Below, piece after piece: positions 25,688-34,795 of a stretch of DNA of 64,000 nt. Under the pieces are notes generated by a model. It did not search any database and was not told the origin of the DNA. It worked only from the letters and a program-made list of their open reading frames with translations. Each line of letters begins with the position of its first letter. Positions within the stretch are counted from its first letter, which is position 1. The DNA is taken from the NCBI GenBank assembly GCA_937773465.1, contig CALJVK010000008.1, positions 21,100 through 85,099 of the forward strand, given 5' to 3'. This stretch comes from an uncultured Flavobacteriaceae bacterium. GTDB lineage: Bacteria; Bacteroidota; Bacteroidia; Flavobacteriales; Flavobacteriaceae. A program made the translations under genes and the position numbers.

Positions 25688-26594
25688 AAACTACGCTCAA
25701 AGTTTCTTTTAATCCATATTCAAATTTCCAATTCCAATCATTTTTAGCCGATGAATCATCTATTTTTTTTGGCCAAGTATCAGCTATATCTTGTCTAAAA
25801 TCACTCTTATAAATTACTTTGGCACTACATCCTAACTCAATAAGTTTTTTTTCTAGTTTATCGGGAGTGATACTAAAACCAGTGATGTTATAAGAATCCT
25901 TTATGTTTAGATCATGTTTGTTAACAGACATGTATTCAATAGTTCCTTTTACTGCATCATCAATATATAGCATAGGCAATTCAGTATTCTTGTTTAAAAA
26001 ACAAGTATAATCTTTTCCGTTTTTTAAAGCTTGAATCATTTCAATAATATAGTCTGTTGTTCCTCCGCCTGGTTTTGTGTTAAATGAAATGATTCCAGGA
26101 TATCTTAGAGAACGAATATCTAAATCAAATTTCTTGTTGTAATAATTAATTAATCTTTCGCCCGCAAGTTTAGAAATCCCATAAATAGTTTCAGGGTTTA
26201 AAATTGAATCTTGAGCTGCAAAACTTAAATTTGATTTTGTTCCAAATACTGCAATTGAACTAGGCCAAAATATTTTTTTAATTCCATTATTAATTGATAA
26301 ACTTATAATATTTTGAAAACTTTTCATGTTTATTTCCCATGCCATAAATGGATTTTTTTCTCCGTTTGCAGAAAGGACTGCGACTAAGTGATAAACAACA
26401 TTGATATTGTTTTTTTTTATTAGATAATCAATTCTTTTTTCATCCATTGCATCGGCAATTTCAAAATCACAACTTAAATCTTTTAAAGGTGATCTGATGT
26501 CAGTTGCTAAAACATAAGTATTATTTTTGTTAAAGAACTTAATGAATTCTTGACCTAATTGTCCTAGTGCACCCGTGATAAGTATTCTTTCCAT
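25680..26594 (-). CDS. tdh: L-threonine 3-dehydrogenase, SDR/epimerase type
   Basis: 304 residues. The extended-SDR cofactor motif is ITGALGQLGQEF at residues 5-16, and the catalytic Tyr/Lys is in YGISKLAGERL. RYPGIISFNTKPGGGTTDY is the signature that separates this threonine dehydrogenase from other epimerase-like enzymes. It oxidises L-threonine with NAD+ to 2-amino-3-ketobutyrate, which the enzyme encoded by the divergent kbl gene 40 bp away cleaves to glycine and acetyl-CoA. The two genes share a very short promoter region. Confidence 0.92.
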   Translation of the reverse strand: MERILITGALGQLGQEFIKFFNKNNTYVLATDIRSPLKDLSCDFEIADAMDEKRIDYLIKKNNINVVYHLVAVLSANGEKNPFMAWEINMKSFQNIISLSINNGIKKIFWPSSIAVFGTKSNLSFAAQDSILNPETIYGISKLAGERLINYYNKKFDLDIRSLRYPGIISFNTKPGGGTTDYIIEMIQALKNGKDYTCFLNKNTELPMLYIDDAVKGTIEYMSVNKHDLNIKDSYNITGFSITPDKLEKKLIELGCSAKVIYKSDFRQDIADTWPKKIDDSSAKNDWNWKFEYGLKETLSVVFK

Positions 26595-26634
26595 CCTTAA
26601 ATAAATATTATACTTTTATACAATAAAAATAATT

Positions 26635-27822
26635 ATGTACGAATCTATCAAAAAAAGACTTACAAAGGAATTAGAAGCAGTTAAAGTTTCAGGTCGATAT
26701 AAAAAAGAAAGAGTTATTTCTTCAAATCAGAACTCAGAAATCAATGTTAATAACAAGAAGGTCTTAAACTTTTGCGCAAATAATTATTTGGGTTTAGCTT
26801 CAAATACTAAAGTTATAAAACGTGCTAAAGATACTTTAGATAGTCATGGTTTTGGCATGGCATCTGTTAGGTTTATTTGTGGAACTCAGGACATTCATAA
26901 AGAGCTTGAAACCAAGATATCTGACTTTTTACAAAAGGAAGATACAATTTTGTATGCAGCAGCTTTTGATGCAAATGGAGGTTTGTTTGAACCATTGTTC
27001 AATGATCAAGATGCTATTATTAGTGATGCTTTAAATCATGCTTCAATTATTGATGGAATAAGATTGTGTAAAGCTAAAAGATTTAGGTACAAGCATAATG
27101 ATATGCAAGATTTAGAAATTCAGCTTCAGAATGCTGAAGATTCTAGAAATAAAATTATTGTTACAGATGGTGTTTTTTCTATGGACGGAACTATTGCTCA
27201 ACTTGATAAAATTTGTGAATTAGCGAAAAAGTATGATGCTATGGTAATGTCTGATGAATGTCATTCTACTGGGTTTATTGGTCCAAATGGTCGAGGAGTG
27301 CATGAAGAATTAGATGTTATCGATCAGGTTGATATTATAACTGGAACACTTGGAAAAGCACTTGGTGGAGCTTCAGGTGGTTTTACAAGTGGCCCTAAAG
27401 AAATAATTGATTTATTAAGACAAAAATCACGTCCTTATTTGTTTTCAAATACTTTAGCTCCATCAATTGTAGGTGCTTCTTTGGAAGTTTTAGATATTCT
27501 TGAATCCGATAATTCTTTTCTGAACCAATTAAAAAGTAACACAAAAACTTTCAGAGATGGTATGATGAAATTGGGTTTTGACATTAAGCCTGGTAGTCAT
27601 CCTATTGTACCTGTAATGCTTTACGATGATCATTTAGCTCAAAAAATGTCATCTGAACTTCTAGATATGGGTATTTATGTAATTGGTTTCTTTTTTCCCG
27701 TTGTTCCAAAAGGAGAAGCACGGATTAGAGTTCAGTTATCAGCTTCGCATTCTACTCTTCAAATTAATCAAGCGTTAAATGCATTTGAGAAAATTGGAAA
27801 AAAATTAGGTGTAATTAATTAA
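26635..27822 (+). CDS. kbl: Glycine C-acetyltransferase (2-amino-3-ketobutyrate CoA ligase)
   Basis: 395 residues, the usual length. It is an alpha-oxoamine synthase with PLP Lys in TGTLGKALGGASGG. SDECHSTGFIGPNGRG and FCANNYLGLASN at the N-terminal region are also conserved. The reaction is 2-amino-3-ketobutyrate plus CoA to glycine plus acetyl-CoA. It diverges from tdh, completing two-step threonine breakdown. The gene is intact and its end lies 3 bp from the convergent barrel gene's stop. Confidence 0.95.
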   Translation: MYESIKKRLTKELEAVKVSGRYKKERVISSNQNSEINVNNKKVLNFCANNYLGLASNTKVIKRAKDTLDSHGFGMASVRFICGTQDIHKELETKISDFLQKEDTILYAAAFDANGGLFEPLFNDQDAIISDALNHASIIDGIRLCKAKRFRYKHNDMQDLEIQLQNAEDSRNKIIVTDGVFSMDGTIAQLDKICELAKKYDAMVMSDECHSTGFIGPNGRGVHEELDVIDQVDIITGTLGKALGGASGGFTSGPKEIIDLLRQKSRPYLFSNTLAPSIVGASLEVLDILESDNSFLNQLKSNTKTFRDGMMKLGFDIKPGSHPIVPVMLYDDHLAQKMSSELLDMGIYVIGFFFPVVPKGEARIRVQLSASHSTLQINQALNAFEKIGKKLGVIN

Positions 27823-27825
27823 TGT

Positions 27826-29487
27826 CTAGAAAAATGAAGTAATAACGCCAAAGCTTAAACCATTACTTTCTGGAACATACCTACAAATACCACCATAACA
27901 TATCAATCCGCCTCTTTGTCTTCCGTAATTGATCGTATATCTATTAATTCCCTTGTTATAACTAGCTCCAAAATTATAATAATGAATTTTTCTTTCTTTA
28001 ATTGTATTTCCATAATTATACATATCCGAAACATATAAAGATAAATCAGAATTTAAATTGTATTCAAGTCCAACTGCAAGCCAATTTTTAGTATCATCTT
28101 TTGTAGACATGTTTTGAAGATCTAATTTTAATGATTTGTTTTTATTTAATTTATAAGTGGTTTCAATAACCAGTATTTTAGAATTTATTTCTCCGAATTT
28201 TTCTTCAATATATTTTTTATTGTAGAATTGATTCACGAATAATATTATATTATCAACTTTCGGAGACCATTTTTTTCTTATTTCTAAACTTATTTCTGAA
28301 AAATATTTTTCTCCACTTCCAAAAAAATTTGTTTTGTAGTTTTTATTATTGAAATCAAAATCTCCATCAATGTTATTCCATAAAGAGGCATTAAGTGATA
28401 GGTTAGTACCATATTTACCTCCTAAATAACTTTTCTTTTTTAAAAAGTAATATAAATCTAATTGTAATCCAGTTTCACCTACTTTTATTAATTCCGGATC
28501 AACAAATGAAACATTAGGTTGGGATTGATAAGTATAAATATTAGTTAAAGAATAATCATGTTGTTTTGTTAAAGCCGGAAGATAGTTAATGATACTCTCA
28601 TTAAAAGTATTGCCGAAAGCATCTCTCTCAGAATAAATAGACATATTTTCTAATCTTCTAAAAGTAACGTCAATTCCAAATCCATTTTTAATAAAACCTG
28701 TATTAAATAAAAATGCAGAACCTTTTTTAACAAAATTATCAGAGAATTTTTCAAATTGCATGATCGGATCTTTCGATTTGCTTATTATTTCAATATTTGA
28801 ATAATAACTTGAAGATGAAAAATCTAATCTTGCCGAATATAAATTAGTTGTATTTTTATAAGTAGTTCCTGTAGTTTTGTTATCATTTCTTCCTACATAA
28901 CTTAATCCTAGAATTAATGTAGAATTGTTTTTAAAAATTTTTGAAACATCAATTTCTGTATCTATTCCTAATACGTAGCCTTTAGAGTATTTAAATCCCT
29001 TTTTTTGAGTTCCATATAAAGCAGTTATATTAATTTGATCATTTATTCTATAATTAGCATTTAATCCCCTTATAGAATTATTAATACCTAAATTCCTGTC
29101 TTCCCAGAATCTTAGTATCATTCCACTTCCAAATTGTTGATAAAAGTTACCTATCGTTAAATCAATTTTTTCATTTGTGTATTGAAATTTAAATGTTGAA
29201 ATACCAGTGTCTTTAAGGTTAGGAGAATAATTAAGAAGAGCATTAGGAGCGTATGATTCAATTTGTAATTCTAAATTCCAGTTTTTGGCAATATTAGATT
29301 TAATATTTAAATAATTATTAGAACGAAATCGATTATTATAATTAAAATCTCCTGTTTTAGTATCATCTAAGTAGTATGCTGAAAAAGATTCATATGATGA
29401 TGTTAAGTTTTTTAATAACTGAGAATTAGTAAATGAACAATTTAAAAATGCTAATAGTATTAATAAAAGATGAATTTTTTGTTTCAT
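27826..29487 (-). CDS. DUF6029-like outer-membrane beta-barrel protein
   Basis: 553 residues. A signal peptide ends near residue 22 (FTNSQ). Alternating aromatic beta-strands then run the full length, with FYQQFGSGMILRFWEDRN followed by SIRGLNANYRIND, a block I associate with the DUF6029 barrel family of Bacteroidota. It ends in a terminal Phe (GVITSFF), usual for outer-membrane barrels. It lies 6 bp downstream of the TlpA-like thioredoxin gene, so the two are co-expressed. Ligand or cargo is unknown. Confidence 0.75.
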   Translation of the reverse strand: MKQKIHLLLILLAFLNCSFTNSQLLKNLTSSYESFSAYYLDDTKTGDFNYNNRFRSNNYLNIKSNIAKNWNLELQIESYAPNALLNYSPNLKDTGISTFKFQYTNEKIDLTIGNFYQQFGSGMILRFWEDRNLGINNSIRGLNANYRINDQINITALYGTQKKGFKYSKGYVLGIDTEIDVSKIFKNNSTLILGLSYVGRNDNKTTGTTYKNTTNLYSARLDFSSSSYYSNIEIISKSKDPIMQFEKFSDNFVKKGSAFLFNTGFIKNGFGIDVTFRRLENMSIYSERDAFGNTFNESIINYLPALTKQHDYSLTNIYTYQSQPNVSFVDPELIKVGETGLQLDLYYFLKKKSYLGGKYGTNLSLNASLWNNIDGDFDFNNKNYKTNFFGSGEKYFSEISLEIRKKWSPKVDNIILFVNQFYNKKYIEEKFGEINSKILVIETTYKLNKNKSLKLDLQNMSTKDDTKNWLAVGLEYNLNSDLSLYVSDMYNYGNTIKERKIHYYNFGASYNKGINRYTINYGRQRGGLICYGGICRYVPESNGLSFGVITSFF

Positions 29488-29493
29488 ATTTAA

Positions 29494-29991
29494 TTAATCA
29501 ATTTTTTTTGAGCTTTTTAACAAAAAATCATATAAATCACTTTCATCTCCAGGTTTATATCCGATTTTTCTATAAATTATTTCTGACTCTTTGACTACAA
29601 TAGTGTGTGGAACTCCGCTTATATTTAATGCTCTTTTAAATTTTTGATTTTCATCCAATACAATTTCAAATTTCCAGTTTTTCCCATTAATTAATGGCTT
29701 TACTCTTCTTTTAGTTCTAGAATCGTCGGTAGAAACAGCTACTAGCTTAATGTTAGCCTCTTCCCATTTTTCAAATTCATTATGTATTGCATCTAATTCA
29801 TTAATACATGGTATACACCATGTTGCCCAAAAACTATAAACTGTTAAACCATCTAGATTTAAGGTAGATTTGGAGTTAATCGACTTACCATTGATTGTTT
29901 TAATGTATATTGAAGGTATATTAGTCTGTGAACAAACAGATTGTGTAAAAAAAAGGATTATAATTAGTGATTTGAAATAATTTATATCCAT
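29494..29991 (-). CDS. TlpA-like thioredoxin-fold periplasmic protein
   Basis: 165 residues with a signal peptide (SLIIILFFTQSVCSQ). The redox motif is WATWCIPCINEL (CxxC, CIPC), and the cis-Pro appears in ISGVPHTIVV. The AhpC/TSA-type insert and GYKPGDESDLYDFL ending match ResA/TlpA-type proteins. It acts in the periplasm on disulfides. It precedes the barrel protein gene by 6 bp and diverges from the Omp28 lipoprotein gene, which also carries a CxxC, so the three may form a redox group. Confidence 0.88.
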   Translation of the reverse strand: MDINYFKSLIIILFFTQSVCSQTNIPSIYIKTINGKSINSKSTLNLDGLTVYSFWATWCIPCINELDAIHNEFEKWEEANIKLVAVSTDDSRTKRRVKPLINGKNWKFEIVLDENQKFKRALNISGVPHTIVVKESEIIYRKIGYKPGDESDLYDFLLKSSKKID

Positions 29992-30044
29992 AACTTATAT
30001 AAAACTAATATTTATTTTAAAATAATTAAATTAGTGTAATATTT

Positions 30045-31112
30045 ATGAAATATTTATTAAATTTTCTGTTTTCTGTTTTTTTGCTGTTCACATTATTTTC
30101 TTGTGGTGGAAGCGGTGATGATGATAGTGCTGTAATAAACCCAGTTGAAGAAGTGAAAAGCATTAAATTATCTGTTTCTAGTGAATATATCGAACTTAAC
30201 ACCAGTGCCGTTTTTCAAGTTTTGAGTGATAAAAATAAACTCTTAACATCAAGTTGTAAATTTTTTGTTGATAATCAAGAAATTTCAGGAAATACTTTTG
30301 ACGGAGATTTAGGAAATTATTCTGTTTATGCAACTTATAAACAATTAATAAGTGAGTCAAAAAATTTTAATATAATACCACAAATTACTAATTACAAAAC
30401 TAATGTTTTAGTTGAAGATTACACAGGAACTTGGTGTGGATGGTGTCCTAGAGTTTCACAGGCAATTAAACTTTTAAAACAAGAAACAAATCAAATATCT
30501 GTCGTAGCAGTTCATGTAGGTGATAATATGGAAATTTCTAAATCTCGTGCTTTAACTGATGCTTTTTCGGTATCCAGTTATCCTCATGTTCAATTAAACA
30601 GGAATTCTAAATGGGATGGAGACCAGCCAAATAATTTAGGTGCTGTAACAAGCTTAATAGGATCACCAAGTAAAATCGGCTTAGCTATGGAATCTTCATT
30701 AATTGACAGGACTCTAAACCTAAAGGTAAAAACTCAATTTGGTTTTCCATACTCTGATTTAAAATTAGTAATATTCATTCTTGAAAATAAAATCATACAA
30801 GATCAAATTAATTTCACATCTTATTTCCCTGAATTAGATAAATATACTAATTCAGATAATCAACCTGTTTCTAAAGGTTTTGTTCATGATAATGTATTAA
30901 AAGAATCTCTAACAGCTGTCTTGGGTGACAATATAGAATCTTCATCCTCACAAAGTGGAAGTACTTATGAAAAATCCTTCAATTATGATATTCCTAGTGG
31001 CTTTGATATGTCAGAAATGGAAATAGTAGCTATTGTTGTTGACAAAGACAAACAAGCAATTAACTCCAGGATGTCAAAAATTGGAGAAAATCAGACATTT
31101 GAAAAGTTATAA
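30045..31112 (+). CDS. Omp28-related surface lipoprotein with thioredoxin-like CxxC
   Basis: 355 residues. The lipoprotein signal ends at lipobox LFSC (residue 20). It is followed by GGSGDDDS, which resembles the acidic export signal that sends Bacteroidota lipoproteins to the cell surface. An Ig-like segment comes next (residues about 35-105), then VLVEDYTGTWCGWCPR, the thioredoxin-like motif of the Omp28 family, and a C-terminal beta domain. It is divergent to the TlpA/barrel operon with only 53 bp between. The function is not known. A role in disulfide or metal handling at the outer surface is inference. Confidence 0.85.
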   Translation: MKYLLNFLFSVFLLFTLFSCGGSGDDDSAVINPVEEVKSIKLSVSSEYIELNTSAVFQVLSDKNKLLTSSCKFFVDNQEISGNTFDGDLGNYSVYATYKQLISESKNFNIIPQITNYKTNVLVEDYTGTWCGWCPRVSQAIKLLKQETNQISVVAVHVGDNMEISKSRALTDAFSVSSYPHVQLNRNSKWDGDQPNNLGAVTSLIGSPSKIGLAMESSLIDRTLNLKVKTQFGFPYSDLKLVIFILENKIIQDQINFTSYFPELDKYTNSDNQPVSKGFVHDNVLKESLTAVLGDNIESSSSQSGSTYEKSFNYDIPSGFDMSEMEIVAIVVDKDKQAINSRMSKIGENQTFEKL

Positions 31113-31120
31113 TAAATATT

Positions 31121-31267
31121 TTAAAGGCTATTTTTTGTAACATAGTATCTCCACCCTATTAAAAGCAGTTGAAACTTAGATGCTTTTATTGGATCTAATC
31201 TCTTTTTAGTTAAACTTGGAAGTAAAACTCTGTTTAGTTTAGCTAATACTCTAAATATATTTTTCAT
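31121..31267 (-). CDS. Small basic protein (48 aa), conserved-looking
   Basis: An open frame from ATG at 31267 to TAA at 31121 lies in what would otherwise be a 200-bp gap. It encodes MKNIFRVLAKLNRVLLPSL, then KKRLDPIKASKFQLLLIGWR, ending YYVTKNSL. The basic, amphipathic layout and the closing W-R-Y pattern recall a very short hypothetical protein often seen in Flavobacteriia genomes. It is convergent with the Omp28 gene and divergent from the antiporter gene. No function is known. Confidence 0.65.
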   Translation of the reverse strand: MKNIFRVLAKLNRVLLPSLTKKRLDPIKASKFQLLLIGWRYYVTKNSL

Positions 31268-31314
31268 TTAATTAAAAATATAATTCATATGTTATCTTTA
31301 CTAAAAATAAATAT

Positions 31315-32253
31315 ATGGATTTTAATACTATTTCCTTGTTAATTTTTGGTTTAACTGTCTTAGTAATTGGTGGAAATTTATTGTTAAAAGCTGCTGTTTC
31401 AATATCTCTAAGATTTGGAATTCCAAAATTATTAATAGGTATGACTGTGGTTTCGTTAGCTACATCTGCCCCAGAACTTATTGTTAGTATTAAATCAGCC
31501 TTAAAGGGATCTCCTGACTTGGCTATTTCAAATGTATTAGGTTCAAATATTGCAAACCTTGGATTAGTTCTTGGAATAACAATAGTATTTTCTCCAATTA
31601 ATATTTCTAAAAGTATTTATAAAAAGGAGTGGCCTATCATGATGTTTTCTGCAGTTTATTTTTTGATTGTTGTTCTTGACGGTATTATTAGTAAAATTGA
31701 GGGAGGTATTTTAGTATGTTTTTTAGTGATGACTATTTCGGCTTTAATAAAATTACGTGATAAGGATGAAGTTGAGTTGGAGAATGATAGCGAAGATTCA
31801 TTTTTGAAATCACTTTTAATATTATTTTTTGGCGGATTGTTTTTATATTTTGGTTCTGAGTGGTTTATAGATGGAGCTATAATGTTAGCTAATTCTTTTG
31901 GAATTAGTGAAAGAATTATTGGAATTACAGTGGTTTCTGTTGGTACTAGCATACCAGAACTAGTAACCTCTTTAGTAGCAGTTTTTAATAAAGAAAAAAG
32001 CATATCATTGGGTAACTTATTGGGTTCAAATATATTTAACGTTTTTGCGGTTTTAGGTATCACATCACTTGTAACCCCACTGACAGTAATAGATCAAAAT
32101 ATAATTGATTATGATATTTATATTATGTTATTTTTTGCAGCAATAATACTTCCTTTAATATTTTTTCCAAAAAAACTTGTTCTCGGAAGAAAAGAGGGTG
32201 TGATAATATTATTATTATATACTATTTATGTTTATCAATTATTTTTTAATTAA
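31315..32253 (+). CDS. Calcium/sodium antiporter (CaCA family, YrbG type)
   Basis: 312 residues with about ten hydrophobic segments in two inverted halves. Each half has the alpha-repeat: SLATSAPELIVSI with GSNIANLGLVLG, and SVGTSIPELVTSL with GSNIFNVFAVLG. The conserved Glu and Asn residues that bind the cation are in place. It exchanges Ca2+ for Na+ or H+ across the inner membrane. It is transcribed alone and ends at the hairpin shared with glnA. Confidence 0.93.
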   Translation: MDFNTISLLIFGLTVLVIGGNLLLKAAVSISLRFGIPKLLIGMTVVSLATSAPELIVSIKSALKGSPDLAISNVLGSNIANLGLVLGITIVFSPINISKSIYKKEWPIMMFSAVYFLIVVLDGIISKIEGGILVCFLVMTISALIKLRDKDEVELENDSEDSFLKSLLILFFGGLFLYFGSEWFIDGAIMLANSFGISERIIGITVVSVGTSIPELVTSLVAVFNKEKSISLGNLLGSNIFNVFAVLGITSLVTPLTVIDQNIIDYDIYIMLFFAAIILPLIFFPKKLVLGRKEGVIILLLYTIYVYQLFFN

Positions 32254-32261
32254 ATTTTTGT

Positions 32262-32289
32262 AAAAAAAAACCCTCAGTTAAGAGGGTTT
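32262..32289 (-). terminator. Terminator of glnA
   Basis: On the minus strand an 8-bp stem, AAACCCTC/GAGGGTTT, with a 6-nt loop is followed by nine T in total. It lies 20 nt past the glnA stop. The plus strand has only a short T run, so it is chiefly a glnA terminator. Confidence 0.88.
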
Positions 32290-32308
32290 GTTAATTGTAA
32301 TTTAAATA

Positions 32309-33319
32309 TTAAATTTTAGCTGACTTAACTGTTTTAACAATTCTACCGGCAATTTTATAAGGGTCACCATTAGATGCTGGTCTTCTATCTTCTAACCATC
32401 CTTTCCAGCCTTGTTCAACAGTAATTATAGGAATTCTTATAGATGCTCCTCTGTCCGAAACACCATAACTGAAGTCGTTTATTGATGCTGTCTCATGAAG
32501 ACCTGTTAGCCTTTGCTCGTTGAATTGACCATAAACACTTATATGTTCTTTTACTACGGGTCTAAATGCTTCGCAAACTGCTTCATAGGTTTTTTGGGAA
32601 CCACAAGTTCTTAATAAAGTATTAGAAAAGTTAGCATGCATACCACTTCCGTTCCAATCTCCTTTGATTGGTTTTGGATGATATTCAATATAGTATCCAT
32701 AGTTTTCAGTTATTCTATCTAAAAGATATCTTGCAATCCATATTTCATCACCAGCTTTTTTAGCTCCTTTTGCAAACAATTGAAATTCCCATTGTCCACT
32801 TGCCACTTCTTGATTAATTCCTTCAAAGTTTAATCCAGCCTCAATACATTGATCTGCATGCTCTTCAACTAGGTTACGACCATGTGTGTTTTTACCGCCA
32901 ACAGAACAATAATACATTCCTTGAGGACCAGGGTATCCTCCAACAGGAAATCCTAATGGCAATAATGTATCGCAATCCATTATGAAATATTCTTGTTCAA
33001 ATCCAAACCAAAAATCATTATCATCATCATCAATGGTAGCTCTAGCATTTGATTCATGAGCACTACCGTCCGCATTTAAAACTTCCGTCATTACTAAATA
33101 TCCGTTAACTCTGTCAGGATCAGTATAAATTGCAACTGGTTTAAGCAAACAATCAGAAGAACCACCTTCTGCTTGTTTTGTTGATGAACCATCAAATGAC
33201 CAAATTGGACAATCTTCTAACTTACCACTAAAGTCTTCAATAACTTTAGTTTTACTTCGCATGTTTTGGGTTGGTTTATAGCCATCTAACCAAATGTATT
33301 CTAATTTAGATTTACTCAT
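32309..33319 (-). CDS. glnA: Glutamine synthetase, type II (beta-grasp)
   Basis: 336 residues, matching GSII rather than the roughly 470-residue GSI or the larger GSIII. The N-terminal beta-grasp has YIWLDGYKPTQNMRSKTKV and the latch WSFDGSSTKQAEG. The catalytic core contains FGFEQEYFI, GINQEVASGQWEFQ, NGSGMHANFS and a closing EDRRPASNGDPYKIAG. It makes glutamine from glutamate, ATP and ammonium. GSII is common in Flavobacteriia and eukaryotes and does not carry the GSI adenylylation site. It stands alone with its own terminator. The Amt/PII genes lie about 6 kb away. Confidence 0.93.
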   Translation of the reverse strand: MSKSKLEYIWLDGYKPTQNMRSKTKVIEDFSGKLEDCPIWSFDGSSTKQAEGGSSDCLLKPVAIYTDPDRVNGYLVMTEVLNADGSAHESNARATIDDDDNDFWFGFEQEYFIMDCDTLLPLGFPVGGYPGPQGMYYCSVGGKNTHGRNLVEEHADQCIEAGLNFEGINQEVASGQWEFQLFAKGAKKAGDEIWIARYLLDRITENYGYYIEYHPKPIKGDWNGSGMHANFSNTLLRTCGSQKTYEAVCEAFRPVVKEHISVYGQFNEQRLTGLHETASINDFSYGVSDRGASIRIPIITVEQGWKGWLEDRRPASNGDPYKIAGRIVKTVKSAKI

Positions 33320-33570
33320 TTTAAATAAATATTTAAGGTTTAATTATTAGTTAAAAATAAAATATATTATTGATTTTAAGGGTTTTAACGATTTAAAAGA
33401 TATTAACATAACCCATTTTTATTAATACTGTATTTTTTGATAATATTTTTTTTCTTTTTAATAATTATTTGATTAAAAAAATGATTTTTTCATATTTAAT
33501 TCTAATCATTAATTATAACAAATTAAATTATTTAAACAATTTCATTACTTGTATATTTGTTTTATAATTT

Positions 33571-34749
33571 ATGCAAAATAATAGTTCAGATCGTTATAAT
33601 TTGAGAGGTGTTTCAGCAGATAAAACTGATGTTCATAATGCTATTAAGAATGTTGATAAAGGTCTTTTTCCAAAAGCATTTTGTAAAATAGTTCCAGATT
33701 ATCTTTCTAATGATCCTGACTATTGTTTAGTAATGCATGCTGACGGTGCTGGCACTAAGTCTTCCCTAGCTTACATATATTGGAAAGAAACGGGAGATAT
33801 TTCAGTTTGGAAAGGAATTGCTCAAGATGCTTTGGTAATGAATATTGATGATTTATTATGTGTAGGAGCTGTTGATAATATTATGTTGTCTTCAACAATT
33901 GGTAGAAATAAAAATTTGATAAGCGGTGAAGTTATTAAAGCAATAATTGAAGGGACTGAAGAATTAATAAAAGAAATGTCGTCATATGGCGTTAACATCA
34001 AGTCTACTGGTGGAGAGACAGCTGACGTTGGTGACTTGGTTAGAACAGTTATAGTAGATTCAACTGTTGTAGCAAGAATTAAAAAATCAAAAATAATTGA
34101 CAATGCTAATATATCAAGCGGCGATGTTATTATCGGATTAGAATCTTTTGGAAAAGCAAATTACGAGTCTAGCTATAATGGCGGTATTGGAAGTAATGGT
34201 TTGACTTCAGCAAGACATGATGTTTTCAATAAGGACTTAGCAAAAAAATATCCCGAAAGTTTTGATCCGTCAGTCCCTAAAGAACTTGTTTATTCAGGAT
34301 CTTTTGATTTGTTAGAAAAAATTGATGGTTTAGATTTGGATGCTGGTAAATTAGTGCTTTCACCGACTAGAACTTATGCTCCAATTATTAAAGAAATTTT
34401 AAATCACTTCAATTCAAATTCTGTTCACGGAATGATTCATTGTAGTGGAGGAGCACAAACTAAAATTCTACATTTTATTGATGATTTACATATAATTAAG
34501 GATAATTTATTTACTACACCTCCTTTATTTAAAATTATCAAAAATGAATCCAAAACTGATTGGAAAGAAATGTATAAAGTGTTTAATATGGGTCATAGAA
34601 TGGAAATATATGTTGATCCAGAAATTGCTCAAAATATCATTGATATTTCTAAATCCTTTGGAGTTGATGCTAAAATTATTGGAAGAGTTGAGTCAAATGA
34701 CTCAAAAAAACTTAGCATAATTTCAGAGCATGGGACTTTTGAATACTAA
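33571..34749 (+). CDS. purM: Phosphoribosylformylglycinamidine cyclo-ligase (AIR synthase), Bacteroidota type
   Basis: 392 residues, longer than the 345 of the E. coli enzyme. YNLRGVSADKTDVHNAIKN and MHADGAGTKSSLAYIYWKE identify the PurM/AIR-synthase-like form of Bacteroidota. ALVMNIDDLLCVGAVDN and STGGETADVGDLVRT carry the ATP and metal sites. It closes FGAM to AIR in purine synthesis. A TAnnTTTG-type box (TATATTTG, 33552-33559) lies 12 nt upstream of the ATG. It starts a rightward housekeeping run with prfA, pyrF and a hydrolase. Confidence 0.9.
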   Translation: MQNNSSDRYNLRGVSADKTDVHNAIKNVDKGLFPKAFCKIVPDYLSNDPDYCLVMHADGAGTKSSLAYIYWKETGDISVWKGIAQDALVMNIDDLLCVGAVDNIMLSSTIGRNKNLISGEVIKAIIEGTEELIKEMSSYGVNIKSTGGETADVGDLVRTVIVDSTVVARIKKSKIIDNANISSGDVIIGLESFGKANYESSYNGGIGSNGLTSARHDVFNKDLAKKYPESFDPSVPKELVYSGSFDLLEKIDGLDLDAGKLVLSPTRTYAPIIKEILNHFNSNSVHGMIHCSGGAQTKILHFIDDLHIIKDNLFTTPPLFKIIKNESKTDWKEMYKVFNMGHRMEIYVDPEIAQNIIDISKSFGVDAKIIGRVESNDSKKLSIISEHGTFEY

Positions 34750-34795
34750 ATGAATTCAAAATATTATAAATTTGTAAAAAAGTTAATTCTTTAAT

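Noticed and set aside
34737..34774. A full -33/-7 promoter before prfA (TTTTG and TAAATTTG).
   Set aside because: The spacing is about 25 nt, longer than usual, and the -33 part lies inside the purM end. Only the -7-like box is mentioned.
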